This document shows positions 37,331-49,358 of a stretch of 64,000 nt of DNA, one piece after another. The notes beneath the pieces are model-generated. The model ran no database searches, was not told the DNA's origin, and worked only from the letters and a program-made list of their open reading frames with translations. The DNA is from Rotaria sordida. Its lineage: Eukaryota; Rotifera; Eurotatoria; Philodinida; Philodinidae. The position numbers and the translations under genes are program-made. The stretch is taken from contig CAJNOL010001256.1 of assembly GCA_905250125.1 (NCBI GenBank), forward strand, positions 1 through 64,000, given 5' to 3'. Positions within the stretch are counted from its first letter, which is position 1, and each line of letters opens with the position of its first letter.

Positions 37331-39720
37331 TCAAGAACACAATAACGCAATATAACTTCTACTAAATAAAACATTTTGATTACATTTTGGACATGGTTGT
37401 GCTTGATGAGTCCATTTTTGTAATAAATCCATAATACATCTAATCAATGAGGATAATTTAATAATAAAGAAAAATCAAAAAATTCTTATTACCGTTCATG
37501 AAACATATGTGTACATGGTAAAATTTGTATACGATCGGGTTGCATACCCATTGATGTTTTACAAACAGAACATAAAAGATCTGCTTCTTGATAAAGACGT
37601 TGAGCTGTATCTAATACACGTCGAGCTTCTTCTAATTGATGATCCAGTTTAAGCATACGTTCATTTAATAAATGACATCGAGCTTGTAATAATTTATTAC
37701 CCATTGATGTTGATGTTGATAATGCTGTTGCAAGAATTTCATTTGCCTAAAAGTATTTATTTTTTGTTGCATTATATAGATTCACGAGAAATCAAACTTA
37801 TCTCGTTTTACTTTTATGCTTACACGCTTTTTAAAGTTGAAAGAATACATTGCCCCGTTTTAATCTCTTTAACCTTTTTAGGTGTAGATCTAGGATTTGT
37901 ATCTTTTGGAAGAAGGACGAACATCTATCTGAATCTGTGGATGAAGGAAACATGCATACCTATCTCATACTCAAGATGATTAAAAGGTGAAAAGTCATAG
38001 TAGCTTGACAATCATATAAAAAGTAAAACGAGATAAATTTAATTTCTCGTAAATCCTCATAGATTATACAATTAATTTGTTCATTTTCAAAAGAATATAT
38101 GTTATTTTTTAATTATAATAGATTTAAACTTTAAATAAATATACTCTTTATTATAAATTCATTCAATCAAAGGTCATATGATTGATGTCACTTATATATA
38201 TATCATAATGCTTCTTCTAAATTGTCATCGTTAAAAGGAATATTTATCTCAGTTGCTTATAGTATAACAAATATATCATTAAAATTGATCTTATCCTCGT
38301 TCTCTTGTTATAAAGACAACAGATGAAATAAATATCATCGAAAACATAAATAGAAGACAAGATAAAGTTTGACATTCTCATCATATATAATTGTTATGCC
38401 ATTACTAACTATTAGTAGTTGACAATAGGCGAATATTATTAAAATATATATATTTCAAAAACAAAAACATACTTTTTTTTTGTAATTTTCTTTTATTCAT
38501 ATGGGGAAAAATAATCATAATCATAAGAAGAAAAATCTTATTAAATATTATTGATTACTTACCGTTTGTTTTTGTGTATTAAGTGCCAAAAATGCTTTAA
38601 CAAGACCAATCATAGCAAGTGTATAACTATATCGATCGTTCATATCTTGTAACATCTGAATAGCTGCTTCGTATTTTTTACATGCGACCTTGATACATAA
38701 AGATAAAAAAAAAAGATAGACATAAAACATCACAATCAGAGCACATGTTTATTAAATGGCAATATGTGTATGTATGCCACACCAGGAGGTTGCTTGTTAT
38801 CGATCGAACATCACTATATTTACGTCTATTTGTTTTTGTGTATGACTCCCTACCTACCTCATTATTGTTTTGCGAACGTTGTATATCACCGATACATACA
38901 AGACACTTAGCTTGAACTGGTCGATCTCCAAGACTAGATGCTGCTCCCATTGCTTCCTATGAAAATAACTATTCTGTAGAAATCTTAAAAAAATTTTCAT
39001 AAATATTGTTATTACTTCAACATATTTATTTGCATTTTCAAAATCACCCATTAATCTTAATGGTGTAGCTAATTTTAATTTTGTTAAACGAACAAATTTC
39101 GATGTAACATTTACATTTTGTCCATCATTAAATGCAGCATTTGATAAAGCCATTTCAAGTGCTCGACGTTGATATGCATGTGCTTTTGAAAAATCTTTTA
39201 ATGCAAGATAAACTTTACCCATTGTACTAAGTACTTGAACTTCCATTAAATGATCTACATTTTCATGTGATATAATTAAAGCTTTATCAAGACATTCGAC
39301 TACTTTAGAAAAATTACATAAACCTATATAAGAATCTGCCATAGTAAGTACAGCATAACCTTGTATAGAACCACCTGGTGGTGAATATTGAAGTGTTGAA
39401 CGTGCATAACTAACTGCTTTAAAATAATCAGCAAGCATTTCATTAGCACGTGCTAATGTTAAATAAGCTTGTGCACGAAGATTATTATCATCTAATTCAT
39501 GTGCAATATCAATTTGTTGTACAGCATAAACAAGATAATCTTTATTACGTCCACGATCGCGTGATGCTGATGCTAAATGTCCAAGTGTAGAAAATCGAAG
39601 TCGATTACTTTTCATTTTTTGTAATGATATTGTCCATTTTTTAATAGCAGCATCATAATTTTTTTCTTCATATAAATTTAAACCTTCTTCAACTTGTCGG
39701 CGTGTCATACGTTGACCCAT
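37331..39720 (-). CDS. RAPSN: rapsyn-like TPR/RING scaffold (five exons)
   Basis: Exons on the minus strand, in order: 39720-39016, 38956-38858, 38688-38563, 37746-37493, 37439-37331; 430 codons in phase. Rapsyn clusters nicotinic acetylcholine receptors at the postsynaptic membrane. The chosen start gives MGQ, matching the N-myristoylated start of vertebrate rapsyn (MGQD); a second ATG four codons upstream would hide the glycine. Tandem TPR helices fill residues about 5-350 (GLNLYEEKNYDAAIKKW, VQQIDIAHELDD, GDRPVQAKCLVCIGDIQRS), followed by a coiled-coil-like stretch and a C-terminal RING-type finger (CSVC...LPCTHMFHERC...CPKC). The length and exon content match the 412-residue human protein. 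It converges with HADH, stops 140 bp apart. The promoter should lie right of 39720. Confidence 0.88.
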
Positions 39721-41954
39721 AAATGAAAACAAAATTTTTTTTTTTGTTTTATCTAAAAAAAATTTTTATTCTGGAATGATGATCAAATAATTAAATGAAA
39801 TTTCATTGCAAGAAGCAGAAACAAAAAAAAAAGAAAAGCGTTTTGTATACATTAGTCTAGTAGTTATTATCCTAAAATAGTCGATCAAGAAAAAGAAAAC
39901 AAGCGAAATATGGAACAAGAAGAAGAAAAACCGGCGAGAGAGAGAGAGAGAGAGGAAGAAAGAACATCAAAAGACCTAAGCTAAATAGCAATAAGAAAGA
40001 GAATATTGTATGATTATTCTTATGTCTCATTGTTTTCCTGATCAAATATATAATGACAACAGAGCAAGAAAGAAATCGATTGAAAAAAAAACACATTTCT
40101 CGAAGATATTTATTATTTGCACATATGTATTATATCAATTATGAGTCGATATCAATCAAATGATTATGATAAGATAATGAAATGAAATATTGCGACTTTG
40201 TTTTTGTCTAGAACAATTAAACAAAAATAAAGAATATTTATGTGAATGATTAAAACAACAAGAAAAAAAAAATGTTTTCTCATATAGTTAATAATTTTAT
40301 TTCATGTCTATCGACCAACGAGATTATTTGCTCTTTGTCTATCTTTAGGGAATTTGACTCTTGTATTAAAATACCAATAGTAACATACTGTGCAGGTTAC
40401 GATAAGTGTTACATGCATATTAAATTTTACATTTATTGTAAAAATATGAGCACAAGAGAAAAACCAAAAAAAAAAAAAGAATAGAACACACATTTCAAAC
40501 CAAATATTAATATTCAACAATAAGGATGATTTTCTAAGTAGTTTCTTTTCTTTCAGTTATTTATATTAATGAATTTCTTGCATGTTTATTCATTTTATTT
40601 TCTTCTTTAATTATCACCTGCTTACATTTTGATGTCGTCACATATTATGCTTAGAAAAAGTTAATTTTTTTTCATTTATTATCATCAGAAAGATTTTTCT
40701 ATGACGCATATATGTCAGCTACATTCTCTTTTTTTTTTTTGTTTCTTTCAACGTTTTTACTAAGAGAATGGAAAACATATTATAGATCAATATTCTCGTT
40801 GGTTTTTTTTTTCTTGTACGAAGTGAATATATAAGATTTATTGCTTGAGGTTAAATACGAGAATGTTTTATGATGAGAAAAACAGGAAAAAAAAGACAAA
40901 TCTATCAGCATTGTTGAAAAACTATTGGTTTTCACGAAATATTTAGAATTGTAGAGACGCAGATTTAGATATAGAAAAAAAAAATATCTTCTTTTTTTTT
41001 TTTCAAAACAATATTTATTTGTTTTTTATCATTATTATTATATAAAAGATAATAACAGGAAAAAAACAGTATCAAAGGAGGGAATGTCAACAAATGTTAA
41101 TGACAGTAGCAAACAACAAACTTATAATAAGGATGTGCACGAATGCTTGCTTGTAGTAATTGACTTTTAAAACTATCTGTTTATCAATTTGATCTCCATC
41201 TGTTGGATTATCTATTCTTTTTATTTAATCGTTAAAGGACAACTTTCTTGTTCAATGAGAATAACAGGAAATTGTATAAAGGCTGTGTAAATATTGATAC
41301 ATTAACTAGACTTATTTCTATTATACGAATTATGACCTTATTGATTTTATTTATCATGATATGTCTATCATTAATATTGCATAATTTAGCTTGTATATGA
41401 TGCTTACATATATATTTATAAGTACTCAATACTTATTTGCTATTTTTGTTAATGTAAGAATCCGCTTCAATAGACCTAATCATTACAAAAACCAGAATTA
41501 TTCATAGCTATTAAGATATGTTGTTGATTGTCCTTAGGCTAAAAGCAACAATAGTATTCATTATAATCGACATTGTCGTAGTTTCATATCATTAAGTGTT
41601 ATTAGTTTGTATTTTTATTAGTACTTTGTTAAAGGTTAGAATTCACTGGATTTGATTTACAAAGACCTAACATAAATAATCTCTTGACTTTGACATCGAT
41701 AAAAGTTTCTAATAAATTTTATAGTTAAATAATTTGAATTTTTATTTAATAAAAGATTTTCTATATGTTTGTTTTTGGATCTATCAAATCAATGCAAGTG
41801 ATATAAATTTTTGTTGAAACTGTAATTATAAATGTACTAAGACTCTCGGTCTAAATCGTGGTTTCGGTGGAATGTACAGTTCATGCTCATGCTCATGAGT
41901 ATGAGCGGTTTTCCTTACTGGAATAGGGGAGAAAGGTTACCATTGGGTATAAAA

Positions 41955-42113
41955 CTTGACTAAAGATTTTCAGGATCGAGGAATTCGAATCTGTAATTAG
42001 TTTCTTAAAATTTTAAGTTTGACTTTGTTTTGGTTAAAAAAGTTCAAACTCAAAATTTTAAGAAATTGATTACCGATTCGGATTCCTCGACCCTGAAAAC
42101 CTTTAGTCAAAAG
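41955..42113. repeat. 160-bp near-perfect hairpin
   Basis: Arms of about 65 nt (TTGACTAAAGATTTTCAGGA... and ...CCCTGAAAACCTTTAGTCAA) pair with about eight mismatches around a loop of roughly 20-25 nt. Probably a small palindromic MITE; no target duplication was seen. Confidence 0.7.
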
Positions 42114-43144
42114 CAAAAATATTGATTATCAAATAAAATCTAGGTCAGTTTACTGAATATTCAATAGAGCTGAGTAGTACACAGTTCGATTGAGTACTCA
42201 GGCGGACTAGTACTTAGTCAACCAATTGGAATTGGAACTGGTGCATACCTAAATCGAGACTGACATTCATCAATATCAAGACCGATTGTATTATTTTGCG
42301 GACGATCCTATTGATAGATTCTGAATATTGAAATTTCTTCTTAGATTCTAAAGAAATACAAAGGAATATTCAATTGGTATTTCAAATTTTGTTCTCAAAT
42401 TACATGATTAAATAAATATAGAATCAATTTAGATAACAGTCGATATAGATTAATTATTCAATAAAATCATCTGTTTATTGATAAAAGAAATGATTATAAA
42501 ATATTTTTAAATAATCAAAGTAGAAATATTATTTTGAATTTATATTTTATAAATTATTTTATTTATCAGGATTTACTAAATATAATTTTAATTTCAATAT
42601 TAATCCATTATAAAGAATCTTTTAGAATACTATATTTATTTTAACAATGTATATATATGCGAAAATTTCATTTTGATCAAATGACTTACATAATTAAACA
42701 ACTATTTTTGAATATTAAGTTATTTTTCTATTATGTTTTTTATTAATTAAACAAAAATTTCAATCATATTTATTTTATTTTTTTTGAAAAGTTTCATAGA
42801 AATAAAATGAATGTCGTATTTTAACATTTTCTCGTCAATACGCGAACTGAAAATGTTATTCTGTTCTTTACCATATATATTCGTCTGACTCTTTCCAGAC
42901 TTATGACGAATAAAAAAATTGATTATTCTATTGATTGCAATCCCTATACATGCAGTTCTATTCATAATAATACATAAAACGAAAGCAAAAAAGCTTTTTT
43001 GTTGCATTCATTAGAAACAGAATAGAAAGAAAAGAAAATTACTAGTCGGTTACAGCTGTCTGTTTCTTTTTTTCTTGAACTTTCATCGATTATCAAAGGG
43101 AATAGTCATTTTTTTTGTGTACCACGTATGCCAACCTTTTATTT

Positions 43145-43173
43145 CTTTCGTTTACAACTAACGTAAACGAAAG
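43145..43173. repeat. short perfect hairpin
   Basis: CTTTCGTTTAC and GTAAACGAAAG (11 bp each) face across a 7-nt loop. It could be a factor-binding palindrome or an RNA stem; nothing more can be said. Confidence 0.4.
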
Positions 43174-43567
43174 CGAGTATCAGAATAGTCATTAGATTTT
43201 TTATTGGCATACATTCGTTTTTTTTTCTCTAGTTCATTTACTGTTTATTAAATGTTCGTATTGCATTCCAGTTGGTAATAGAAAAGATAAATAAATTCCC
43301 ATACGTATTAGTACAAAAGATAAGCAAACTTACTTGTTCTTTTCTTTTCTTTGCTTTTTTTTCTATTTAGCAATTATCATTTTCTTTTTTCTCTTGGTTA
43401 TAGATAACTAACTGTAATAGTAATTCTTCACTGTAGAAAAAAATAAAGGTTTGTTCTATGCGTAATAGACAATAAAAAAAAAGATAGACATTTGATTAGT
43501 GCTGTATAACAACTGACAAACTACAATTTTATCACATTGAAAAGGTTAAATTTTGATTGGCAACACG

Positions 43568-44011
43568 ATGCGTCGACCCTTTATTATTCATGCAACATTT
43601 TGTATACTTTACATCAATATATTATTTCAAAAAACTGACGCTGTCAATAAACGATTTTATTGTAAGTCATTATTGAAACTTCTAAAAATTTATCATTACA
43701 TATTATAATAGATTTTTTTATAGTAAAATAAAAATTGTTTTTTTTTTCTAGCTAGTGGTATTGCTGATCTCGTACGAACAGCATTTAAACGTGGTTTAAG
43801 TCGTTTTATAAATTATCAAACATCTTACAGTTCTGATGTATTTCATTATACTCAAGCATTACAACATGGTTATGATGGACTTTTTTCAGGTGAATCATGT
43901 CGATTATCACCAATGATATGTTCACATGATGAACAATGTTGTACACGACGATGTTTATGTCGTCGATGGTTAACCATGGGTGAAGAACGATGTATAAGAA
44001 AATGTTTATAG
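43568..44011 (+). CDS. small secreted cysteine-rich protein (two exons)
   Basis: Exons 43568-43661 and 43752-44011 join in phase (GT-AG intron of 90 nt) to give 117 codons. The N-terminus looks like a signal peptide (RRP then a hydrophobic stretch, residues about 5-22). After a basic middle region (FKRGLSRF) the last 38 residues carry eight cysteines in the order C-x6-C-x5-CC-x3-C-x1-C-x10-C-x3-C, a spacing like small disulfide-knot folds found in peptide hormones, inhibitors and many other secreted proteins. No family was recognised and no function is claimed. There are no close same-strand neighbours. The reverse-strand frame at 43806-44039 is a shadow of exon 2. Confidence 0.65.
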
Positions 44012-44123
44012 ATAACAATAACAAATAATAATAATACAATATTCTCTATTACTATGACAGCATATATATATCAAATATTCTTACATCTGTTTTTTTTTGT
44101 GTCTTTCTTCCTGATTTAAAAAT

Positions 44124-44888
44124 GATTAAAACATTCGATTTATTAAATATACCTTATTGTACAAAAGATCTTTATCCTTATTATAAATCTCTTTTGATTT
44201 CGAATGAATTATTTTATTTAAAACAATATTTTTATTATCAAAAAAAATCTTGCTGTACATTTAATGAAATATCAATATTTATTAACATCTAAATATAGAT
44301 GTCAAGGTATTTGATTTAATTATAAATTATATATAGATTAAAAAAATATTTGACAATTTTGGATTTACACTAATACGTACAAAACCAAATTTATTTATTA
44401 TAAATGAAAAACGATTTAATCGAATATTAAATTTATTTAATATTCAACAAAATCATTTACAATTTATCAAACCATATCAAATACAATCTCATTTGAAATC
44501 TGATATGATTCCTATTTCAAGTGATAATATTGAATTTCATAGAAAAATGATAAAATTAAATACATGTTCTACATTAACTGCTAATGGTCACGGAATATCT
44601 AAGATAATATATTCATCGATTAATTATGATATAGAACAATTAAATTATCGTACAATATATGAAGATATAAGTCTATCAAAAGTATGTCAAAATATATCTA
44701 ATCGATTTTTATTTCGACGAGTAAATAATCCAAAATTTTTTGTATTAAAATATCTCATTAGTTTAAATGTAAATGTTTTATATTATTCATTTTCTTTTTT
44801 ATATAAAAAAAATGCAAATGTAAATTTTAGTTTTATGTTAAATTTAAAGTTTTCAATTTTTATTATATATAATCAGGTATACGGGTGA
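44124..44888 (+). pseudogene. unresolved, probably broken protein-coding locus
   Basis: From ATG 44124 a frame of about 55 codons runs to a stop at 44290. Its continuation (LAVHLMKYQYLLTSKYRC) lies in another frame, with the shift near an eight-A run at about 44241-44248. A clear GT...AG pair (about 44306-44338) then leads to a long frame (IKKIFDNFGFTLIRT onward) that reads to 44888. No phase-consistent joining of all parts was found. The protein is Asn/Ile/Lys-rich and was not recognised. It may be a decayed gene, or a live gene with a sequencing error in the A-run. Confidence 0.35.
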
Positions 44889-47800
44889 TACTTTCATAAA
44901 GAAAAAGAAAAGTGAAAGTTAAAATATTTCAATGTTCGAATATTTATAAAATTTCTGATTTTGAATTGTAAATGATTTAGTCAATGAAATTTTCAATCTC
45001 TGTTTATGAAAAGAATGAATTTTTTTTCTTATCCTTGTGTTAAGTACTTGAGAGAAATTCGAGTTAAGATGAAAGGTAAAAAATCGTTATTGTACAAGAG
45101 TCGAAATACTTTTTAAATGCACAAACAACATATTTTATTATTCATAGCGGACTATATCAACAGGAAAGATCGTTCCAGTTTGTCTCCTTTCTTTTTTCGG
45201 AAAGGAAAATGAAAGTGTCATCTCCTAGTCAGATGACAACATTAATAAAATATATACAAAAAAAACGAATTCATTCTATAATAATTTTAATCAAAACTGA
45301 ATACTCATGCAACGCCTACTGATGTTAACCGTATATAATAAACGTCAGATATGTCTGACATTCAATATATACCACTAATAGTTTACATGATTCACTATCG
45401 ATGGATTTACACTTTCCGTAAATCATTTGGATAAAAAGAAATGAATAAAATGACTGACGAGAACAAAGATGAGGTAAGAATGAGTTCGGGTTATAAGCAG
45501 CGGTACGTTTTGATTCTAGGGTAGACTCAACATTTTTTATAAGATCTGCTTCTAGAAGTTAAAGAGGAGAGAAGACGAGCTTTTTTTTAATGCCATTTAG
45601 TTCAAATAGTGAAGAAGACATGCTCACATAAAAAAAAAACCATATTGCATTGTAATTCTTATTCACTGTTGAAAATGTGTAATAGGTATGTAAATCTTAT
45701 TTCAGAGAAAGATTTCCACTTCAAGTCATTGCCAATGTGTGATCCAATATTTACTTATACAAAATTCAATATTTCCTCAAAAACATTTTTTTAAGTCTGT
45801 TCGACCAAGAAACAGTTACAAATTATCTGCTTAAATCTATCAATTTGATAGAAGAAAAAAAAAGTATTTTAGTCTATAAAGCGACAATCTAAGGTAGGCT
45901 TGGGCTTATCCACATCATGTAGTTCTGTCAGGGTAAATGTCTCCCCTATACTCTCACTCATACGTTTACTCTCAAACCCTACACTTATCCTTACTATTCA
46001 TTTTTCTTTGTTCAAATAATTAACGAAACATAAATCCCCAAATACAAGAAAAACGGCTAATTAGAAAACTCAACCGATAATAAATTATGTATTCGATTAC
46101 TAATCATTATCTAGAGTTCAATGAGTATAGCATCTAATAGAATGTACCTCATAGCTACAAAATCAAAATGAACTATACATTTTGAAATATTAATATGCAA
46201 TGAGCAACAGTATTTTTAATCACTAAATATTCTTTCAGTATTCATTTCATATTATTATTTCTCAATAAAATGTAAGTGCAACTACTGATCGACGATAACC
46301 TTACCTTTACTCTGTGATGTTTTCTATAATATCATATTTTTGTCTAAGAAAACAGCTCATTAAAAGCAATTTTTTCTGAGTATACAAATGTATATGAGTC
46401 ATTTCAGGCAAAATAGGATATGCCCATCTTTCATTTGACGTTGATTCTTTACAAAAATTATTTTTCTGAATAAATCTTTTTAGCATAGACATATGTAAAA
46501 ATGTTGATTCTTTCAATTGACTATTAATTATAAAGTAATTTGCGAATATCTCTGTCATCATACAAGAAAAGGAAAACCGGAAAACTTCAGAAAGACTCTA
46601 CGGCACGAACTGTATCTTTGATAAAATTTTTAGCAAGATCGAATACTTCCGGAAAACTTCCTCTTAAAAACCGTTTGTAATTGGTTTTCAACTTCTTATT
46701 CAGTTATAAGAATATTTTTTCATTTGGATATTCAAAGAGATTTCATAATCTCAGAAGTTGTCTACAGAATGTAATATTTATTTTGCAAAAATTCTGCGTC
46801 AATTCAGAATTTTTTTTAAACTAAAATGTATACAGTGAAAGACAATGTCCGTTAACGCTATTTTGTTTTTAATAATAACTCTTCTGAACAAACGTCTCTC
46901 TAATGTTGGTTTTTTTTCTGGATATTTAGAATAATTCTTCATACATGTAATACATAAATTTTAATTTTGCGATGTTACTAAAGAATGATTTTATCCATAT
47001 GTAGAATAAAAGTTTAACTTTTTATAACACACAAACTTGAATTCTAATAATTAACAATGTTTAGAATACAGAGTATTATTTCAAAAAAGAAAAATTACAT
47101 GATTTCAATTACATAGTTGTCAAAGTTTTTTCTTAAAAAAAAACATTTGCCTATTAAAATCAAATTCATATTTTAGGCTCTGATGAATTCAATATCATAG
47201 ACAGACTCTCTTTGATTTTCTTTCTTGAAAGAAAGAAATGTATGACATGTATTGATTTTTGCTAACTTCAAATAAAAAAAAAAGGAAAATATATGTGCAA
47301 TGAACTGAATCAGATTGTATTATTCATACATTCATTTTCTTCTGAAAATAGCAATGAAACGTTTTTCCTATTCATTAATTCATTTGTATAAAATATTAAA
47401 CTTATTTTTCTCTTGTCTATGTGTTCAATTGCTTGAGGCTATTTAAAAAATGATAAATACCTACTGGAATAGTCCCAAAACAGATGATGCCCAATTCTCC
47501 TCCTCACTTTCAATCATTCAAATGTCAACATGTCTACTGACAATTCATTATTCACCTCTACTTTTTTTTTTCCCTTTCTTTTGTCGTTTAATCTCATATC
47601 AATTTTTTTAATTACTTTTCTATATAGTTCATTTCACAATTGATCGATTTGCTATATACATTTTTTTTTACTTGTCATCATCTACTCGAATTACATCGAT
47701 TGTAGAATCTATTTTCATACTAATATATGTGTTTTCATGAGTGTGAAATCATTCATATATGTATAGAGACAAGAAAAAAAAAGCTAATCGAAATTTCTTT

Positions 47801-48377
47801 TTTTTTTGGCTATTCTCGGTGCCATATGTACACATATGCATAGGATCACAATGTGCGAAAGAGATTAAACATAGACATTCATACACACATACACACAATC
47901 GTTTTTCTTTTTCTTCTCGATGCCTGCAAGCTGTCTTACATTAGCTTGTCATTTATGAGCTTTATACATATAAATGTATGGAAATGTTCAATGTATTGCT
48001 CTTGTAAAAGTATGTAGATTTGTATCAATGAAATTTGTTATTGTTGTTTTTTGTCATGAGATTAAAAAGATTAGTTGATCAGTGAACCATAGAAATTAAA
48101 CAATAATAATAATAATAATATCCTTTTCATTTTCTTGTCAATTGTTCTGTTCTTTAGTAATCGATTTTATCAGACTATAGATTAATATAAGAACATAGTA
48201 TGCCATTGAATTCAAGTGGTTCGAATTGCTTGTGTATGATTGTTTGAATGTTGTTTATGCATGCATGCTTTTATGTATGTATAAAATACAGACAAACATT
48301 AATTGAATGAACATACTTATTATCATCAGCTTTTGGCAATACAGAAAAATTTTTCTGTTATTCTATTTCAGAAAGAC
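44889..48377. other. 3.5-kb intergenic region
   Basis: AT-rich, no gene supported. It contains one copy of a dispersed repeat (listed separately). The last bases before the next gene form a splice acceptor (TTCTATTTCAG, ending at 48371), six bases before the ATG. Open frames at 45609-45794 and 46307-46561 lack family features. Confidence 0.45.
46575..46985 (+). repeat. dispersed repeat, copy 2
   Basis: Imperfect direct copy of 36395-36760. Shared blocks include ACGAACTG(T/C)ATCTTTG, TTTTTAGCAAGAT, AATTGGTTNTNAACTTCT and the right-hand part ending GCGATGTTAC/ACGAAGTTAC. Copies 10 kb apart in an intron and in intergenic DNA point to an old mobile element of unknown type. Confidence 0.55.
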
Positions 48378-49358
48378 ATGATCAACATACAAATATATAT
48401 TATTATTATTGGAATGACTCTCAGTCAAGCATCTAATATTGTTTATTTGGAAAATTGTACATATTCAATAGATCTTTATAAAGAATATTTGAATATGTTA
48501 TGGTCATCAAATGATTCTCGTACATTACATATACAAGCTGTTTATTCATTATCATCAAATAAATCCTTAATTCCTGGTCATATTTATACATATTCATCAC
48601 GATTAGTTGCCGTCATACCATTTTTTGTTCAATGTATATCAACAAAAAATCTTCCATCAACATTGTATTTACCATTTACACAATGTTCATCAACAATAAA
48701 AAATTATATTCTTCAAAAAAATTCTGAATCAACACGAACAAATTTAAATTTAAAAACAATATTAACAATGAATAATGTGCCATTACTTTATATAGGTGAA
48801 TATAATCTTCTATTATCAAATTGTTCATTTCAATATAATTCAACAATATATAAATTAAAATCAAATGAAATATTTTCATTTCGTATTGAATATGAAAGTT
48901 CAATATTAACAAATTGTTATTCATGTAATCAACGTACATCAATATGTTATGATAAAACATGTCGATGTAAATCTGGTACATTACCTATAAAACTTTATCA
49001 TGATAAACAATATTGTATTGATATAACAAAAAATTGTACAATTGATTCTCAACGTTGTTTATATTCTAAATCATTAAGAAATAATAATTATTTTAATGAA
49101 TTAATATTTATATTAATTTTATTAATAAGTTTTGTATTTATATTATTTGTATTATTAATATGGTATTTATTTCGAAATTTAAAACAAAATATTGAAAAAG
49201 ATATCGATTCTAATCAATCAATTTTTATTATTGATAAACATGAACAAACAATATCAACATTATCATCAATTGATTCAATGAATTTAAATATTGAAAATGA
49301 ATATCCGAAAATAATTGGAGAAAAAAATAATGGTGAAATTCTTTTTATTTTAGCCTAA
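48378..49358 (+). CDS. single-pass type I membrane protein with cysteine-rich ectodomain
   Basis: Single exon, 326 codons. The ATG at 48378 is preferred over an upstream in-frame ATG (48303) because a hydrophobic signal peptide (INIQIYIIIIGMTLSQA) follows it directly and a splice acceptor precedes it by six bases. The ectodomain (about 20-240) has several N-x-S/T sites and 14 cysteines, including an EGF-like cluster at about 180-227 (CYSCNQRTSICYDKTCRC). One transmembrane helix lies at about 241-264, followed by a 60-residue Ser/Glu/Asn-rich cytoplasmic tail. The layout suggests a cell-surface receptor or adhesion protein. No family was recognised and no partner is suggested by the neighbours. 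Confidence 0.7.
   Translation: MINIQIYIIIIGMTLSQASNIVYLENCTYSIDLYKEYLNMLWSSNDSRTLHIQAVYSLSSNKSLIPGHIYTYSSRLVAVIPFFVQCISTKNLPSTLYLPFTQCSSTIKNYILQKNSESTRTNLNLKTILTMNNVPLLYIGEYNLLLSNCSFQYNSTIYKLKSNEIFSFRIEYESSILTNCYSCNQRTSICYDKTCRCKSGTLPIKLYHDKQYCIDITKNCTIDSQRCLYSKSLRNNNYFNELIFILILLISFVFILFVLLIWYLFRNLKQNIEKDIDSNQSIFIIDKHEQTISTLSSIDSMNLNIENEYPKIIGEKNNGEILFILA

Larger units (their letters stand above)
39721..43567. other. 3.8-kb intergenic region
   Basis: AT-rich DNA between rapsyn (leftward) and the small secreted-protein gene (rightward). It has a GA microsatellite at 39938-39953 and long A/T runs. It should contain both promoters, but no named motif stands out. Short open frames here are low in complexity. 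Two hairpins are listed separately. Confidence 0.45.

Noticed and set aside
43568..44011. Calling the cysteine-rich protein a toxin
   Set aside because: The cysteine spacing alone does not separate toxins from hormones, inhibitors or defence peptides.
43806..44039. Minus-strand frame over the small cysteine-rich gene
   Set aside because: Shadow of the spliced plus-strand gene, with no family features of its own.
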